Source: Myxococcus hansupus (GTDB taxonomy: Bacteria > Myxococcota > Myxococcia > Myxococcales > Myxococcaceae). Taken from it: DNA of 64,000 nt. Position numbers and translations under genes: made by a program. The notes under the pieces were generated by a model. It was given only the letters and a program-made list of their open reading frames with translations. It ran no database searches and was not told the origin of the DNA. Of this stretch, positions 6,551-14,490 are shown one piece after another (the stretch's first letter is position 1; every line of letters begins with the position of its first letter). The stretch is from the NCBI RefSeq assembly GCF_000280925.3, contig NZ_CP012109.1:6840501-6904500 (forward strand), given 5' to 3'.

Positions 6551-6723
6551 ACGGCCAGTGCGACGGGAACCCGCGCAGCGCGCGGGCTCCCCGGAAGTGG
6601 CGCACTAGGGGCTGTCCCTGGTCTCGTGTTCGAGAGTCGACCCGGCGTGCCGGCTATCTGGCACGTTGGGGCAGGGCCTCAATTGGAGTTGCGGCCTGGC
6701 GCCAGGCATGATCAACGCGGGCT

Positions 6724-7391
6724 GTGCGCCGACATGAACTGAGCGATGCCAAGTGGAGCCGCATCGAGCCCCTGCTGGGCTCCAGGAGCGGTCCTCGCTC
6801 GAAGCGAGGGGACCGTGACTTCATCAATGCGGTGGTGTGGCGCGTGAAGACCGGGGTGCAGTGGCGGGACTTGCCCGAGCGGTTCGGTCACTGGAAGACG
6901 GTCTACAATCGGTTCCATCGCTGGGCGAAGACAGGACGCTGGGAAGCCATCTTCAAGGCGCTGCGGCTCGATGTGGATGAGCTTGGCTCCCTTGCTGACG
7001 CATCGGTCGTCCGGGCGCATCAACACGCTGCGGGCGGAAAAGGGGGATCCGAAGCAATGCTTTGGGGCGTTCTCGAGGAGGTTTTTCAACGAAAGTTCAC
7101 GCCGTCACTACGACGGGCGGTAAGCCGCTCCACGTCGCGCTGACGCCCGGCCAGCAGCACGAGTCCACAATGGCCGAAGAGCTTCTGGTGCACGCTGAAG
7201 GCGCCACTTTCATTGCGGACACCGGCTATGACGCTGACCGCATCCGCGCCAACGTTCGAAAGCTCAGGATGAAAGCAGTCATCCATTCGAACCCGAGCCG
7301 TAAACGAGCGTTGCCGTTAGACCGCTGTGCCTACCCAAAATTCGGCCGCTGCGTCATGAGTGCGTCAAGAGCGCGTTATGACGGTGAGTGA
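6724..7391 (+). pseudogene. IS5-family (IS427-like) transposase remnant, frameshifted and 3' truncated
   Basis: The first frame (GTG at 6724) carries the N-terminal domain of IS5 transposases: LSDAKWSRIEPLL, then GVQWRDLPERFGHWKTVYNR and the first catalytic region LADASVVRAHQHAAG. Homology then moves to the -1 frame at about 7055-7062 (ALGRSRGGFSTKVHAVTTTG, LTPGQQHES, second Asp in FIADTGYDAD). The sequence ends soon after KAVIHSNPSRKRALP, without the catalytic Glu region. IS427-type elements often use two overlapping frames, so the shift may be natural, but the missing 3' end makes it inactive. No terminal repeats could be identified. Confidence 0.8.
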
Positions 7392-7444
7392 TGCGCATGA
7401 CGAGCCGGCGGGTCCTCTCTCCCGGTTGAGTGAAGGAGCTCGAG

Positions 7445-8102
7445 TCAGCGCCGGGCGGGAGGGATGCTCACCTCTGTCACGCCCCGGGCGTCGAACTGGA
7501 GGACGGTAGGCGCGCGCTCGCACTCCCACGTGGTGACGTTGGCGAAGCACGTGTCCCCTTCGCGCCACAGCCCGCCATCGTCGTGGATGTGGCCGAACAG
7601 GTGTAGCCGAGGGCGCACAGTGAGCACGCGCTCGCGCAGGTCCGCGCAGCCGCCGCGCCCCCCCCACGGAAGAGCGGTCCCCGAAGCCCGCCGGAGGCCC
7701 GTGGGTGATGAGCACATCGAGGCCCTCGGGGATAGCCGCCCACTTGCTGGCGAGGGCGGTGCCCCGAGGCAGGTTGAAGGCCCAGTCGTTGTATGCCGGC
7801 TGCGAGGGGCTTCCCCAGAAGCGCAGGCCCGCCACGGTGGCCTCGCCGTCCTGCAGGTAGACGACGTCCTCGCCCAGAAGCGCCCGGGCCTCTCCGGGCG
7901 AGTCGGCGAAGGCCCAGTCGTGGTTGCCCGCGACGATGACCTTGTGACGGTAGGACAGGCCTCGAATCCACGACGCCACCCGGGCGAGCTCTTCCAGGTC
8001 CCCCGCGCGGCACATGTCGCCGGCGTGGACGAAGATGTCGCCCGGGGGCATCACGAGCTCGTCGTGGAAGAGGTGGGTGTCCGAGACGGCGACGATGCGC
8101 AT
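7445..8102 (-). pseudogene. Calcineurin-like metallophosphoesterase, frameshifted at a C8/G8 tract
   Basis: From the ATG at 8102 the protein shows metallophosphoesterase motifs in order: VSDTHLFHD (D-x-H), HAGDMCRAGD (GD), VAGNHDW (GNHD) and LITHGPPAGFGD. The frame then runs into nonsense. The missing end (LHLFGHIHDDGGLW, the GHxH motif, through FANVTTWEC) lies in the next frame and stops at 7445. The switch coincides with a run of eight C on the plus strand at 7658-7665. A one-base change in that run restores a roughly 218-residue enzyme resembling the YfcE/MPPED-type phosphodiesterases. It could be a pseudogene, a phase-variable gene or a sequencing error. Confidence 0.8.
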
Positions 8103-8144
8103 CCTCGCAGTATGCCTCGCCGCTGCCTCGGGTTCACCCGAGCA

Positions 8145-8444
8145 TCAGACGGATAGGGCCGCGATAAGCGCGTCGAGGCGAGTAAGTGAGGCGCGCACGG
8201 GGCCAGCGAGCACCTGTAGTGGCAAAGCGGAATCGGAGTCACCGAGGCACCGCCTAAACCGTCCCGCGCATGCAAGAGACTGAGCGCTCGTAACGAAGGG
8301 GCCGCTAGACCGGGCCCAACGACCGCCAGCCCATCGAAGACGACTGCGTGCCCCGGCGACCAGGGCCGCGGTACTCTCGGCCAGCGCTTCGCCCCTCGCG
8401 CTGTGCGCGCGTCCCGAGACAATGCGCCCCTCACCCACCTCCAC
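8145..8444 (-). CDS. Doubtful small ORF, 99 residues
   Basis: An open frame ends 42 bases upstream of the phosphoesterase start on the same strand. The product is Arg/Ala/Leu rich with no recognisable domain, and the composition is what random GC-rich DNA gives. It is listed because it could be the first gene of a two-gene unit. The remaining bases of 8103-8768 hold a short inverted repeat, a tRNA-like 3' segment and two hairpin terminators, but no other gene. Confidence 0.2.
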   Translation of the reverse strand: MEVGEGRIVSGRAHSARGEALAESTAALVAGARSRLRWAGGRWARSSGPFVTSAQSLACAGRFRRCLGDSDSALPLQVLAGPVRASLTRLDALIAALSV

Positions 8445-8517
8445 GCCTGTAAGGGGGAAGCTAACAGCGGCCCTTTGTCATGATATCCGGGCCCACGAGA
8501 AGTGAAGTTCGCGGAGA

Positions 8518-8538
8518 TTCAATCGGTCCCCGATTGAA
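8518..8538. repeat. Perfect inverted repeat
   Basis: TTCAATCGG and CCGATTGAA are separated by TCC, giving a 9-base perfect stem. It lies in the non-coding stretch before the tRNA-like end at 8633. There is no T-run after it, so it is not a standard terminator. Confidence 0.5.
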
Positions 8539-8632
8539 GGGCGCCAGCAGCCCCTTCCTTGAAGCCCCTGAATATTACTCGCCTTTCGACCCCTCAGAGA
8601 GTTTGAGTCCTCTCAGAGAAAAGCCGAGAACA

Positions 8633-8668
8633 GGTTCGCAGAAGCCTTCGTTCGGGGAGCTGATTGAA
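8633..8668 (+). repeat. Second copy of the tRNA-Asn 3'-flank motif
   Basis: GGTTCG (8633) followed by GGGGAGCTGATTGA (8654-8667) repeats the arrangement at the end of tRNA-Asn (GGTTCG at 2915, GGGGAGCTGATTGA at 2931). A terminator of closely similar sequence follows in both places. The bases between do not form a T arm, so this is either a degenerate tRNA end or an attachment-like repeat. Confidence 0.45.
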
Positions 8669-8697
8669 GGGCCCTATCAACCGGTAGGGCCCTTTTG
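8667..8697 (+). terminator. Rho-independent terminator
   Basis: AGGGCCCTATC (8668-8678) pairs with GGTAGGGCCCT (8683-8693), loop AACC, followed by TTT and G. It resembles the terminator after tRNA-Asn at 2946. Confidence 0.8.
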
Positions 8698-8706
8698 TTC
8701 TACACG

Positions 8707-8732
8707 GGCCTCGCGATGAACATCGCGGGGCC
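8707..8732 (+). terminator. Second hairpin, possible bidirectional terminator
   Basis: GGCC-T-CGCGATG pairs with CATCGCG-G-GGCC around AA. It lies between the plus-strand terminator above and the end of the minus-strand TetR gene. Confidence 0.45.
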
Positions 8733-8768
8733 TTCGTGCATGGGCCGCTGAATCCCCGGGGAGAGGGT

Positions 8769-9419
8769 TCAGCGCAGCGGCAATCCCAGCCGCATGGCCA
8801 GGAATGACTGCATCACATCGGCCGCGGCCTGGGTGTATTCGTTCGTCATGCGACCATGAAGGTAGAAGGACGTCCGGAGGCTCGCGGTGCCGAACTCCAC
8901 CGCCAGCGCCGCGATGTCCGGCGATCCCTGCGGGATGTCGATGCCGCGCGTCGCGAGCAGGCCGCGCGCGAGCGTGCCGAGGCGCGCGATCGTGGATTCG
9001 AGCGCGCGAAAGCTCACATCCGAGACCGGCCCGGTCAGCAGGACGACCTGCGCCGCCGGATGCGTGCGGTAGAAGTCCGCCGCTGAATGAACCATGCGCG
9101 TAATCAGGTCCTGCCAGTCCTTGGCCCCCGCGTGCCTTTGGGCCTGGCGCGTCAGATGCGCTTCCAGCGCGCCGAGCTGGCGCTCCGCGAGTTCGTTGAG
9201 CAGGGCCTGCGGGGTCGGAAAGAATTTGTAGATCGTCGACCGAGGGTATTCGAGACGTTCCGCCAGCGTCGGGATCGAGAAGGCCGAAAGCCCTGATTCG
9301 AGCAGCAGCTCCTCCGCCGCCTGGAGCACGGTATCGACCCGGACCTTGGCGCGCTGCTGCTGCGGCTTGCGCGCCACGAAATCTGGGTTGGACGCGGAGT
9401 GACGCGCATCGTCAGGCAT
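8769..9419 (-). CDS. TetR-family transcriptional regulator
   Basis: From the ATG at 9419 the protein has 216 residues. An N-terminal TetR helix-turn-helix is clear (VDTVLQAAEELLLESGLSAF, then PTLAERLEYPRSTIYKFFPT), followed by an all-helical ligand domain. The frame is open to 9563, but the earlier part is low-complexity and overlaps the operator-like palindromes, so 9419 is preferred. The gene is divergent from the RoxA-like oxygenase gene, with two copies of GCGACAAATGTC in between, so it probably represses itself and that gene. Confidence 0.85.
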   Translation of the reverse strand: MPDDARHSASNPDFVARKPQQQRAKVRVDTVLQAAEELLLESGLSAFSIPTLAERLEYPRSTIYKFFPTPQALLNELAERQLGALEAHLTRQAQRHAGAKDWQDLITRMVHSAADFYRTHPAAQVVLLTGPVSDVSFRALESTIARLGTLARGLLATRGIDIPQGSPDIAALAVEFGTASLRTSFYLHGRMTNEYTQAAADVMQSFLAMRLGLPLR

Positions 9420-9565
9420 GGCACTTGACCCCACTGCGTTCGTCGCGGACTCGAAGTCGGAGGAACGGGTTCTTCCACGCCAGGGTTCGCGCGACAACCC
9501 GGCGGGAAGCAATCCCAGCTTCGCCAGCGACCCGCGCCCCCCCTGACGCTCGTCCGAGACCATTA

Positions 9566-9607
9566 GGCGACAAATGTCGCCTACGACACTTTCGCGACAA
9601 ATGTCCC
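9566..9607. promoter_or_regulatory. Two TetR-type operator palindromes
   Basis: GGCGACAAATGTCGCC (9566-9581) is a 16-base inverted repeat around AA, and GCGACAAATGTCCC (9594-9607) is a near copy. Their centres are 27 bases apart. They lie between a tetR gene and its divergent neighbour, the classic position for operators bound by two TetR dimers. Confidence 0.7.
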
Positions 9608-9739
9608 TTTTCGGGGCGCGCGTGAAATGAGCTCATACCCAATGTGTGACTCGGAAACTGGCGTCTTCGAGCACGCGCTCATCCGGTCAGACCGAGGCCC
9701 CATCCGACCGACCCACAGGATGCCAGGAGGAGGGACGTC

Positions 9740-11671
9740 ATGACGGCACGTCTGACTCGAAGCGTTCTTGTCGCGATGTGTTTTGTGAGCGCGGGCGCCA
9801 CACCCGCGGCAGCGCAATCCGACCTGCTCGGCAGCAAACGTGGCGGGCACCCCTGGTTCGAGTTCTGTACGGGCAAGTCCGATGCGACGCCTTTACCGCC
9901 CGACCCACGGTCACTCGTGACGCCGACGTCGAACAAGAACGTCGTCTTCAACGTGGGGTGGAACTCGTGCATGGGCCGGTCTCCGCTGACGTGTGGCGAG
10001 CTGCGGTCGACCAGCGCGGCCGGAGGGCGACTGCTCGGCGGAAATGGAAGTCCCGATGCCGGATGGGAGTTCAGCGGCCATTCCGCATGGAGTCTCTGGT
10101 CGATGTCGGCGTCCCACTACAACGCGCTGTGGCTGAAGTGGGGCCTGCCGTTTCGCCCTTCCGACTTCGACAACCTCGTCGCCGAGCGCTACGGCATCCC
10201 GCTCAGCCCACAGCGCAATCCCTATCCTCTCCCGTTCGAGGATCCGAACCGAACGAATGGTGGCTCCGGCCAGCTACCGATGGCGCTGACTCAGACACGC
10301 AAGCCCGACGGCTCGTGGAGCGGCCAGATTGGCGTCACGTGTTCGGTCTGTCACAGCGGCCAGATTGGCCGGGCGAGCGACGGCGAGGGCCTCGGGGCGT
10401 TGCACGGCACCAACGGCCTCACCGACGTGACCCTGTTCCTGGGCGAGCTCGGAGGCCTCAACCCCGCCTTCACGATCGCCTCCCTGAACCGCATCCGCGG
10501 TACGGGGAACATCACCAACTTCCAGCTCTTCGCCCTGCTCACGATCTTCGACCCCGACGGGACGATTCCCGGCGTCTTCCTCAATCCGGAGATCTGGGCG
10601 GCCGGCTCGACCGGTACGGAAGACCCGCCGAACTGGTGGAACCTCGGGCACCGGCCGGTGAAGTTCTTCGACGCCGGGATGAGCAGCGACGCCACGCGCA
10701 TCGAACTCTCGTGGTACATGCCGGGCGCCGCACTGCCGAACTACCAGGAAGGCTACGACTGGATCCTCGACAACGAGTACCAGGCGAACACCTGGATGCT
10801 TGGCCTGAAGTCGCCGGCCTACCCTCTGCCGGTCAACACGGAACTCGCGGAGCAAGGGTCGGTTTTGTTCCACACGCTCGATCTATGGGCAGCGAACCGC
10901 AACAACCCGGTCGTGAAGCCGCAGCAAGTCGGCAACGGCTCGTGCGCGAGCTGCCATGGCGCCTACGCGCCGCGCTACGTGAACGATCCGAGCTTCCTCG
11001 CCACGCCCATGTTCGAAGGCATGGCGGCCAATCTCACGCCGATCGACGTCATCGACACCGATGACGCCCGAATGCTTGCCAACGACGGAGCCATCGCGAC
11101 CCAAGCCAGGTACAGCTTCTTCGGATACAACGGTCAGGAAGGGTGCGCCGACAAGTACAACATGATTGGCTATCTCGCGCAGCCGCTCTACGGCATCTGG
11201 GCGTCCGCCCCCTACTTTCATAACGGCTCGGTGCCCGACCTCTGGAGCTTGCTCAAGTCGTCGGACCGCCCGCGCATCTGGCGTCGCAAGTCGAAGCCGC
11301 AGCGGTTCGGGGTCGTGATGGGATTCGAGACCGACCTCGCGAAGGCCTATGACCCGACCAAGGTCGGGTGGAAGTACGACACGATTCCGTGCAGCTACCT
11401 AACCTTCTCGCCGTTCAACCACTGCAATCCGTGGGATCCGAACGAGACGCCACTCATCGAGAGCGGGCTGTCACTGCTGTACGGAAACGGCGCGCTAGCC
11501 TGGAACCTCCTCGGCAGCATCGTGGCCCCGAGCTTCTCGAACTCGGATATCGAGGCTCGCAAAATCTACAACACCCGGATGTTCAGCCAGTCCAACTCGG
11601 GCCACACGTTCACCGACGTGCTGACGGATGCGGAGCGCACCGCGCTGATCGAGTACATGAAGACGTTGTGA
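9740..11671 (+). CDS. RoxA-like secreted dihaem cytochrome c (rubber oxygenase family)
   Basis: The 643-residue protein has a Sec signal peptide (cleavage near AAAQS, about residue 27) and two haem c motifs, CSVCH at 201-205 and CASCH at 402-406. The 200-residue spacing and the surrounding motifs (FEGMAANLTPID, then LYGIWASAPYFHNGSVPDLW) match the RoxA/RoxB dihaem oxygenases, which cleave polyisoprene outside the cell; myxobacterial homologues are known. More distant relatives are MauG and cytochrome c peroxidases, but the length fits RoxA better. The substrate is not shown by sequence. The gene is divergent from tetR, which probably controls it. Confidence 0.8.
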   Translation: MTARLTRSVLVAMCFVSAGATPAAAQSDLLGSKRGGHPWFEFCTGKSDATPLPPDPRSLVTPTSNKNVVFNVGWNSCMGRSPLTCGELRSTSAAGGRLLGGNGSPDAGWEFSGHSAWSLWSMSASHYNALWLKWGLPFRPSDFDNLVAERYGIPLSPQRNPYPLPFEDPNRTNGGSGQLPMALTQTRKPDGSWSGQIGVTCSVCHSGQIGRASDGEGLGALHGTNGLTDVTLFLGELGGLNPAFTIASLNRIRGTGNITNFQLFALLTIFDPDGTIPGVFLNPEIWAAGSTGTEDPPNWWNLGHRPVKFFDAGMSSDATRIELSWYMPGAALPNYQEGYDWILDNEYQANTWMLGLKSPAYPLPVNTELAEQGSVLFHTLDLWAANRNNPVVKPQQVGNGSCASCHGAYAPRYVNDPSFLATPMFEGMAANLTPIDVIDTDDARMLANDGAIATQARYSFFGYNGQEGCADKYNMIGYLAQPLYGIWASAPYFHNGSVPDLWSLLKSSDRPRIWRRKSKPQRFGVVMGFETDLAKAYDPTKVGWKYDTIPCSYLTFSPFNHCNPWDPNETPLIESGLSLLYGNGALAWNLLGSIVAPSFSNSDIEARKIYNTRMFSQSNSGHTFTDVLTDAERTALIEYMKTL

Positions 11672-11755
11672 GTCCTCCGCCGGAGCGTGGCGGGGATTCG
11701 CTCACCACGCTCCGGCACTGCGATGAGCTGAGTGGCGAGACAGAAGCCGCACATC

Positions 11756-12751
11756 TCAAAGCAGCAAGGTCCATGAGAGGCCGTCGCGCGAGAAGAACAG
11801 CTCCTTCGGCGCGCAGCCGACAACCAGACCGAAGCCGGCCGAGAGCTTGACCGCCGGCACCACCTCGGGCGTCCCCATGGTGACCTGTTCGAGCGTACCG
11901 CTCCGCAGTCGGCGCAGCGCGTGCCCATCGGCCAGCAACACGCCCCCTGGCACGGCGACCGCCCCGGTGAAGTCGAGCCGCTGGGGTCCGGTGTAGGGCT
12001 GCTCGGTCCAGTGGGCCCCGCCTGTGTTGCGCAGCACGATGCCAGCCTGGCCCGCGGCCACTTCGGCGCCGTCTTCCTCGATGCATACCGCGCTGAGTCC
12101 GACGTGGGTCGACGACGCTTCCTTCACCCAGGCATCGCGGGCAATCGGGCTGCGCCAGATCTCACCGTTCATCCCGACCGCGATGACGCTGTCGGCCGAC
12201 GTGCGGGCCACGGCATTCAGCCCGCCCATGTCGTCAAGCAGCGCGTCGAAGTCGATCTCGGCGCCCGGCGCGGTGTCATCGAAGCCGTGCTCGAAACGGC
12301 GCCAGGTGGTGGAGTCGGAAATGTAGACATGACGATTCATCCCAAATGCGAGCGTCGCGTCGCCGCTCGACACGATGCCGCGCATCGGCCCCATGGCTCG
12401 GCCCTCCTCGAGCCATGATTCGCTGACATTGCCAGCGAGAATCGAGCCCACCTGGCCATCACGCCCCAACACCAACAGTTCAGCTCCGCCCCGCAGCGCC
12501 ATGTCGACGCCATGCCAGCGGAATCGGCCGATGTCGCTCCAGCGGCCGTCGAAATCCACCGTCAGCACCTGACTCAGGTGCAGTCCTTCAGCGAGGGCTG
12601 GCTGGTAGTGACACAGAACCGCGATACGGTCGGCGGCGATGGGAACCGCCTTCACCAGCAGCAAGGCATCAAGGACGAACTGGCGGGCTTCGCTGTCGGA
12701 CATGCGGCGCAAACTCTCGTAGGGCCAGAGGTAAATCTTCGCGACGCGCAC
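11756..12751 (-). CDS. Hypothetical beta-propeller-like protein, 331 residues
   Basis: No catalytic family is recognised. The sequence consists of about six short blocks with alternating hydrophobic strands and GxxGxIW or DG-type turns (MNGEIWRSPI, AGQAGIVLRNTGGAHW, SRDGLSW), like BNR/YCF48-type propellers. There is no signal peptide. The start is uncertain: GTG at 12751, or the ATG at 12703, which is preceded by GAGAG at good spacing and gives 315 residues. It is convergent with the RoxA-like gene. Confidence 0.65.
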   Translation of the reverse strand: MRVAKIYLWPYESLRRMSDSEARQFVLDALLLVKAVPIAADRIAVLCHYQPALAEGLHLSQVLTVDFDGRWSDIGRFRWHGVDMALRGGAELLVLGRDGQVGSILAGNVSESWLEEGRAMGPMRGIVSSGDATLAFGMNRHVYISDSTTWRRFEHGFDDTAPGAEIDFDALLDDMGGLNAVARTSADSVIAVGMNGEIWRSPIARDAWVKEASSTHVGLSAVCIEEDGAEVAAGQAGIVLRNTGGAHWTEQPYTGPQRLDFTGAVAVPGGVLLADGHALRRLRSGTLEQVTMGTPEVVPAVKLSAGFGLVVGCAPKELFFSRDGLSWTLLL

Positions 12752-12791
12752 TCAAGGGGTCGACGCAAGAGCGCTGCCCCTCTCGCAGGCG

Positions 12792-13160
12792 CTACCGCGC
12801 CCCGGTGGCGTCAACGGTACCATCGGGCCGCAGCACCAGGGAGCCCCGCCACCCCAGCGCGGAATTGACGTACTTCGTCGAAAACACGCCGAGTTCGGCC
12901 CCTTCATCGAAACGATACGAGACCTCGACGTTGCCATCCCCGTCCGCCCGCCCCTCACACTGGAGCTCGGATTGAGGAGCAACATTTTCGTACCGGCAGG
13001 TGCGTCCCGGGAACTTCACCTCCAGACTCCGCAGCTCCCGTTCCGACCCATTGACGAAGAGGATGCTCGTCCTGCCCATCCACCACATCGCTCCCGCGGC
13101 CATGAGGATGCCGACGGCGCAGACCGAGAGAATCAGGGTGGGCTTCGAGACTTCGCGCAT
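12792..13160 (-). CDS. Hypothetical membrane-anchored protein, 122 residues
   Basis: One N-terminal hydrophobic segment (about residues 8-28, LILSVCAVGILMAAGAMWWM) is followed by a small beta-rich extracytoplasmic domain with two Cys (RTCRYENVAP, LQCEGRADGDG) that could form a disulfide. No family is recognised. It lies upstream of the propeller-like gene on the same strand, 40 bases away, so the two may form an operon. Confidence 0.6.
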   Translation of the reverse strand: MREVSKPTLILSVCAVGILMAAGAMWWMGRTSILFVNGSERELRSLEVKFPGRTCRYENVAPQSELQCEGRADGDGNVEVSYRFDEGAELGVFSTKYVNSALGWRGSLVLRPDGTVDATGAR

Positions 13161-13197
13161 GTCGAGACCTCAGGGGAATCGGACTTCAAGTCTGCCC

Positions 13198-13241
13198 CCT
13201 GGCGAAGGCCCACTCTTGATGCGTGCGGGGCCTTCGCCAGG
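13198..13241. terminator. Long hairpin downstream of the beta-solenoid gene
   Basis: CCTGGCGAAGGCCC and GGGCCTTCGCCAGG form a 14-base perfect stem around a 16-base loop. There is no T-run on the minus strand, so it may act as a weak terminator or a transcript-stabilising structure. Confidence 0.5.
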
Positions 13242-13283
13242 AGTCACCCCAAACAGGCGGCGCTCTGCGTGAGCGTCTATCTC

Positions 13284-13898
13284 TCAGAGGTCCTTGAGAA
13301 GCGCGAGGCCATAGGCCGCGTTGTCGGCGGCCTCCGGCGCATCGTCCTCGCGCAGCCCCATCATACGTCCCAGACCGGCGAAGGCCTTCTCGCCAAGTGC
13401 CTTGCGCAGCGCCTCGGGCTCACCTTCATGCAACTCGTGGTTGTTTGAGAAACGCGCGTAGGTCTCGTAGGTCTCGTCGTCGCATTCCCAGTCATGGTTT
13501 CCGAACAGACCGATGCGCGCTTTCATCGTGCCCATGACGCGAGAACATCCGGCCTCGTAGAAGCCATACACGACGCCGCGCACGCTCGCGTTCCCTTGCA
13601 CCTCGAGGTTGCCTTCGAGGTAGAGATGCCGACAGGCGAGGTCGCCCGTCACGACGATCGTTCCCGTCTCGTCGGTGGAGACCGACTCACTCACCGTGAG
13701 GTTGCCTTGAACAATCAAGGCGCCCTCGGTGACGGAGAGCTCGCCGTCGAGGGTCAGATCGCCCTCATGAATCCACACGCCCTCATCAAGGGAGTCACTG
13801 ATGTCCTCGTCCTGGACGACTTCACTGAGGTCGAGGTCCTCGTCGGCTTTCTTGATGAGTTTCTGCTTCTTGAGCGACTTGAGCGTGTGTGGATTCAT
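13284..13898 (-). CDS. Beta-solenoid (polymer-forming-like) hypothetical protein, 204 residues
   Basis: The ATG at 13898 gives 204 residues; the frame is open further upstream but without coding character. A short Lys-rich and acidic N terminus is followed by repeated short strands (EGDLTLDGELSVTEG, IVQGNLTVSES, VTGDLACRHLYLEGNLEVQG), the pattern of right-handed beta-helix or bactofilin-like polymerising domains. The C-terminal 80 residues are acidic and helical. A cytoskeletal or scaffold role is possible but unproven. It is divergent from tRNA cassette B. Confidence 0.65.
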   Translation of the reverse strand: MNPHTLKSLKKQKLIKKADEDLDLSEVVQDEDISDSLDEGVWIHEGDLTLDGELSVTEGALIVQGNLTVSESVSTDETGTIVVTGDLACRHLYLEGNLEVQGNASVRGVVYGFYEAGCSRVMGTMKARIGLFGNHDWECDDETYETYARFSNNHELHEGEPEALRKALGEKAFAGLGRMMGLREDDAPEAADNAAYGLALLKDL

Positions 13899-13987
13899 CG
13901 AGTGGACCCTTGAACGAAGATATGGCCCCCAGGATACGTCCGCCTGGATGCGTAGGGCCATTAACGAGTCCCGAGAAACGGCCGCCG

Positions 13988-14040
13988 TGTCAGGGACGAA
14001 AATCCATCGCCGTCTGAACCCGGCGAATGGAGCGGCGACC
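13988..14040 (+). promoter_or_regulatory. Conserved leader of cassette B
   Basis: TGTCAGGGACGAAAATCC parallels TGTCAGGGGCGAATTTCC at 2139. TCAGGG begins 51 bases before the micropeptide ATG in both copies. The ribosome-binding region reads AATGGAGCGGCGACC here and AAAGGAGCGGTGGCC in cassette A. Confidence 0.55.
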
Positions 14041-14199
14041 ATGACGACGTTGACGGTGCGGACGAACCCGATGAAGCGCAGCGACCTCAACAGCCTCTGG
14101 CCCCAGCTCGCCGCCGCCTCCTGCTCCTTCGCGAGCTTCGACGCGAAGTGCCTCGTGGGATTTGGCCAGTTTGGCGGCCATCCGCCCGTCCCCTGCTGA
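14041..14199 (+). CDS. Micropeptide B (52 residues), leader-type small ORF of tRNA cassette B
   Basis: The ATG at 14041 follows ATGGAG at 8-base spacing; the stop is TGA at 14197-14199. The product has no known family. It contains three Cys, is rich in Ala, Leu, Ser and Phe (19 of 52), has a Gly/Phe-rich end (VGFGQFGGH) and ends PPVPC. The last codons and stop (CCGCCCGTCCCCTGCTGA) match the end of micropeptide A (CCGCCCGACTCCTGCTGA). The shared start context, terminal motif and downstream hairpin argue for a conserved translated ORF. Confidence 0.5.
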   Translation: MTTLTVRTNPMKRSDLNSLWPQLAAASCSFASFDAKCLVGFGQFGGHPPVPC

Positions 14200-14234
14200 A
14201 GCTCGCGCTCCGTCACCGGCGCGCCAAGCCACGC

Positions 14235-14274
14235 AGAGGCCGGGCTCCCATCCAGGGGACCCGGCCTCTCGGTT
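14235..14274 (+). terminator. GC-rich hairpin between micropeptide B and tRNA array B (terminator or attenuator)
   Basis: AGAGGCCGGG (14235-14244) pairs with CCCGGCCTCT (14260-14269), and TCCC/GGGGA inside the loop can extend the structure. CGGTTTT follows. It has the features of an intrinsic terminator but precedes the tRNA genes it would control. Confidence 0.65.
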
Positions 14275-14311
14275 TTCAGGGCCCCGCTCCTCCGAGGTAC
14301 GTCGAGTGTTC

Positions 14312-14384
14312 GCCGGTCTGGCGTAGGCGGTCCGCGCGCCTGTTTGAAGCACAGGAGGACCCGGTTCGACTCCGGGGGCCGGCA
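14312..14384 (+). tRNA. tRNA-Phe(GAA)-like
   Basis: All stems form at canonical length (73 bases): acceptor GCCGGTC/GGCCGGC, D stem GCGT/GCGC with loop AGGCGGTCC, anticodon stem CCTGT/ACAGG with loop TTGAAGC (GAA at 14346-14348), T arm CCCGG-TTCGACT-CCGGG, discriminator A. The D arm and loop positions 37-38 (GC instead of AA) are unlike normal tRNA-Phe, and the variable region is 4 bases. CCA is not encoded. Confidence 0.65.
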
Positions 14385-14408
14385 CTCCAGCAGCATGCAG
14401 TCCTTCAT

Positions 14409-14476
14409 AGGCCGCGCTTTGGGAGCAGCTTGGACTCCAAATCCGCGCACGCAGGGTTCGATTCCCTGGCGGCCTG
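14409..14476 (+). tRNA. tRNA-Trp(CCA)-like, shortened
   Basis: Acceptor AGGCCGC/GCGGCCT is perfect and the T arm is CAGGG-TTCGATT-CCCTG. The anticodon loop CTCCAAA gives CCA (14437-14439), but the stem TTGGA/TCCGC has only four pairs. The D region is only 14 bases, with a GCT/AGC mini-stem and loop TTGGG directly abutting the acceptor stem. The total is 68 bases. This is either a minimal non-canonical tRNA or a decaying gene. Confidence 0.5.
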
Positions 14477-14490
14477 CTCGCGCAGCACAT

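Noticed and set aside
6600..6723. Sigma-54-like TGGCAC near 6659
   Set aside because: The second element (TTGC at the right spacing) is absent.
8480..8719. A 79-codon plus-strand ORF (EAPEYYSPFDPSESLSPL)
   Set aside because: It runs through the tRNA-like 3' motif and the terminator hairpin at 8667-8697, so it is probably translation of RNA-gene flank, not a protein gene.
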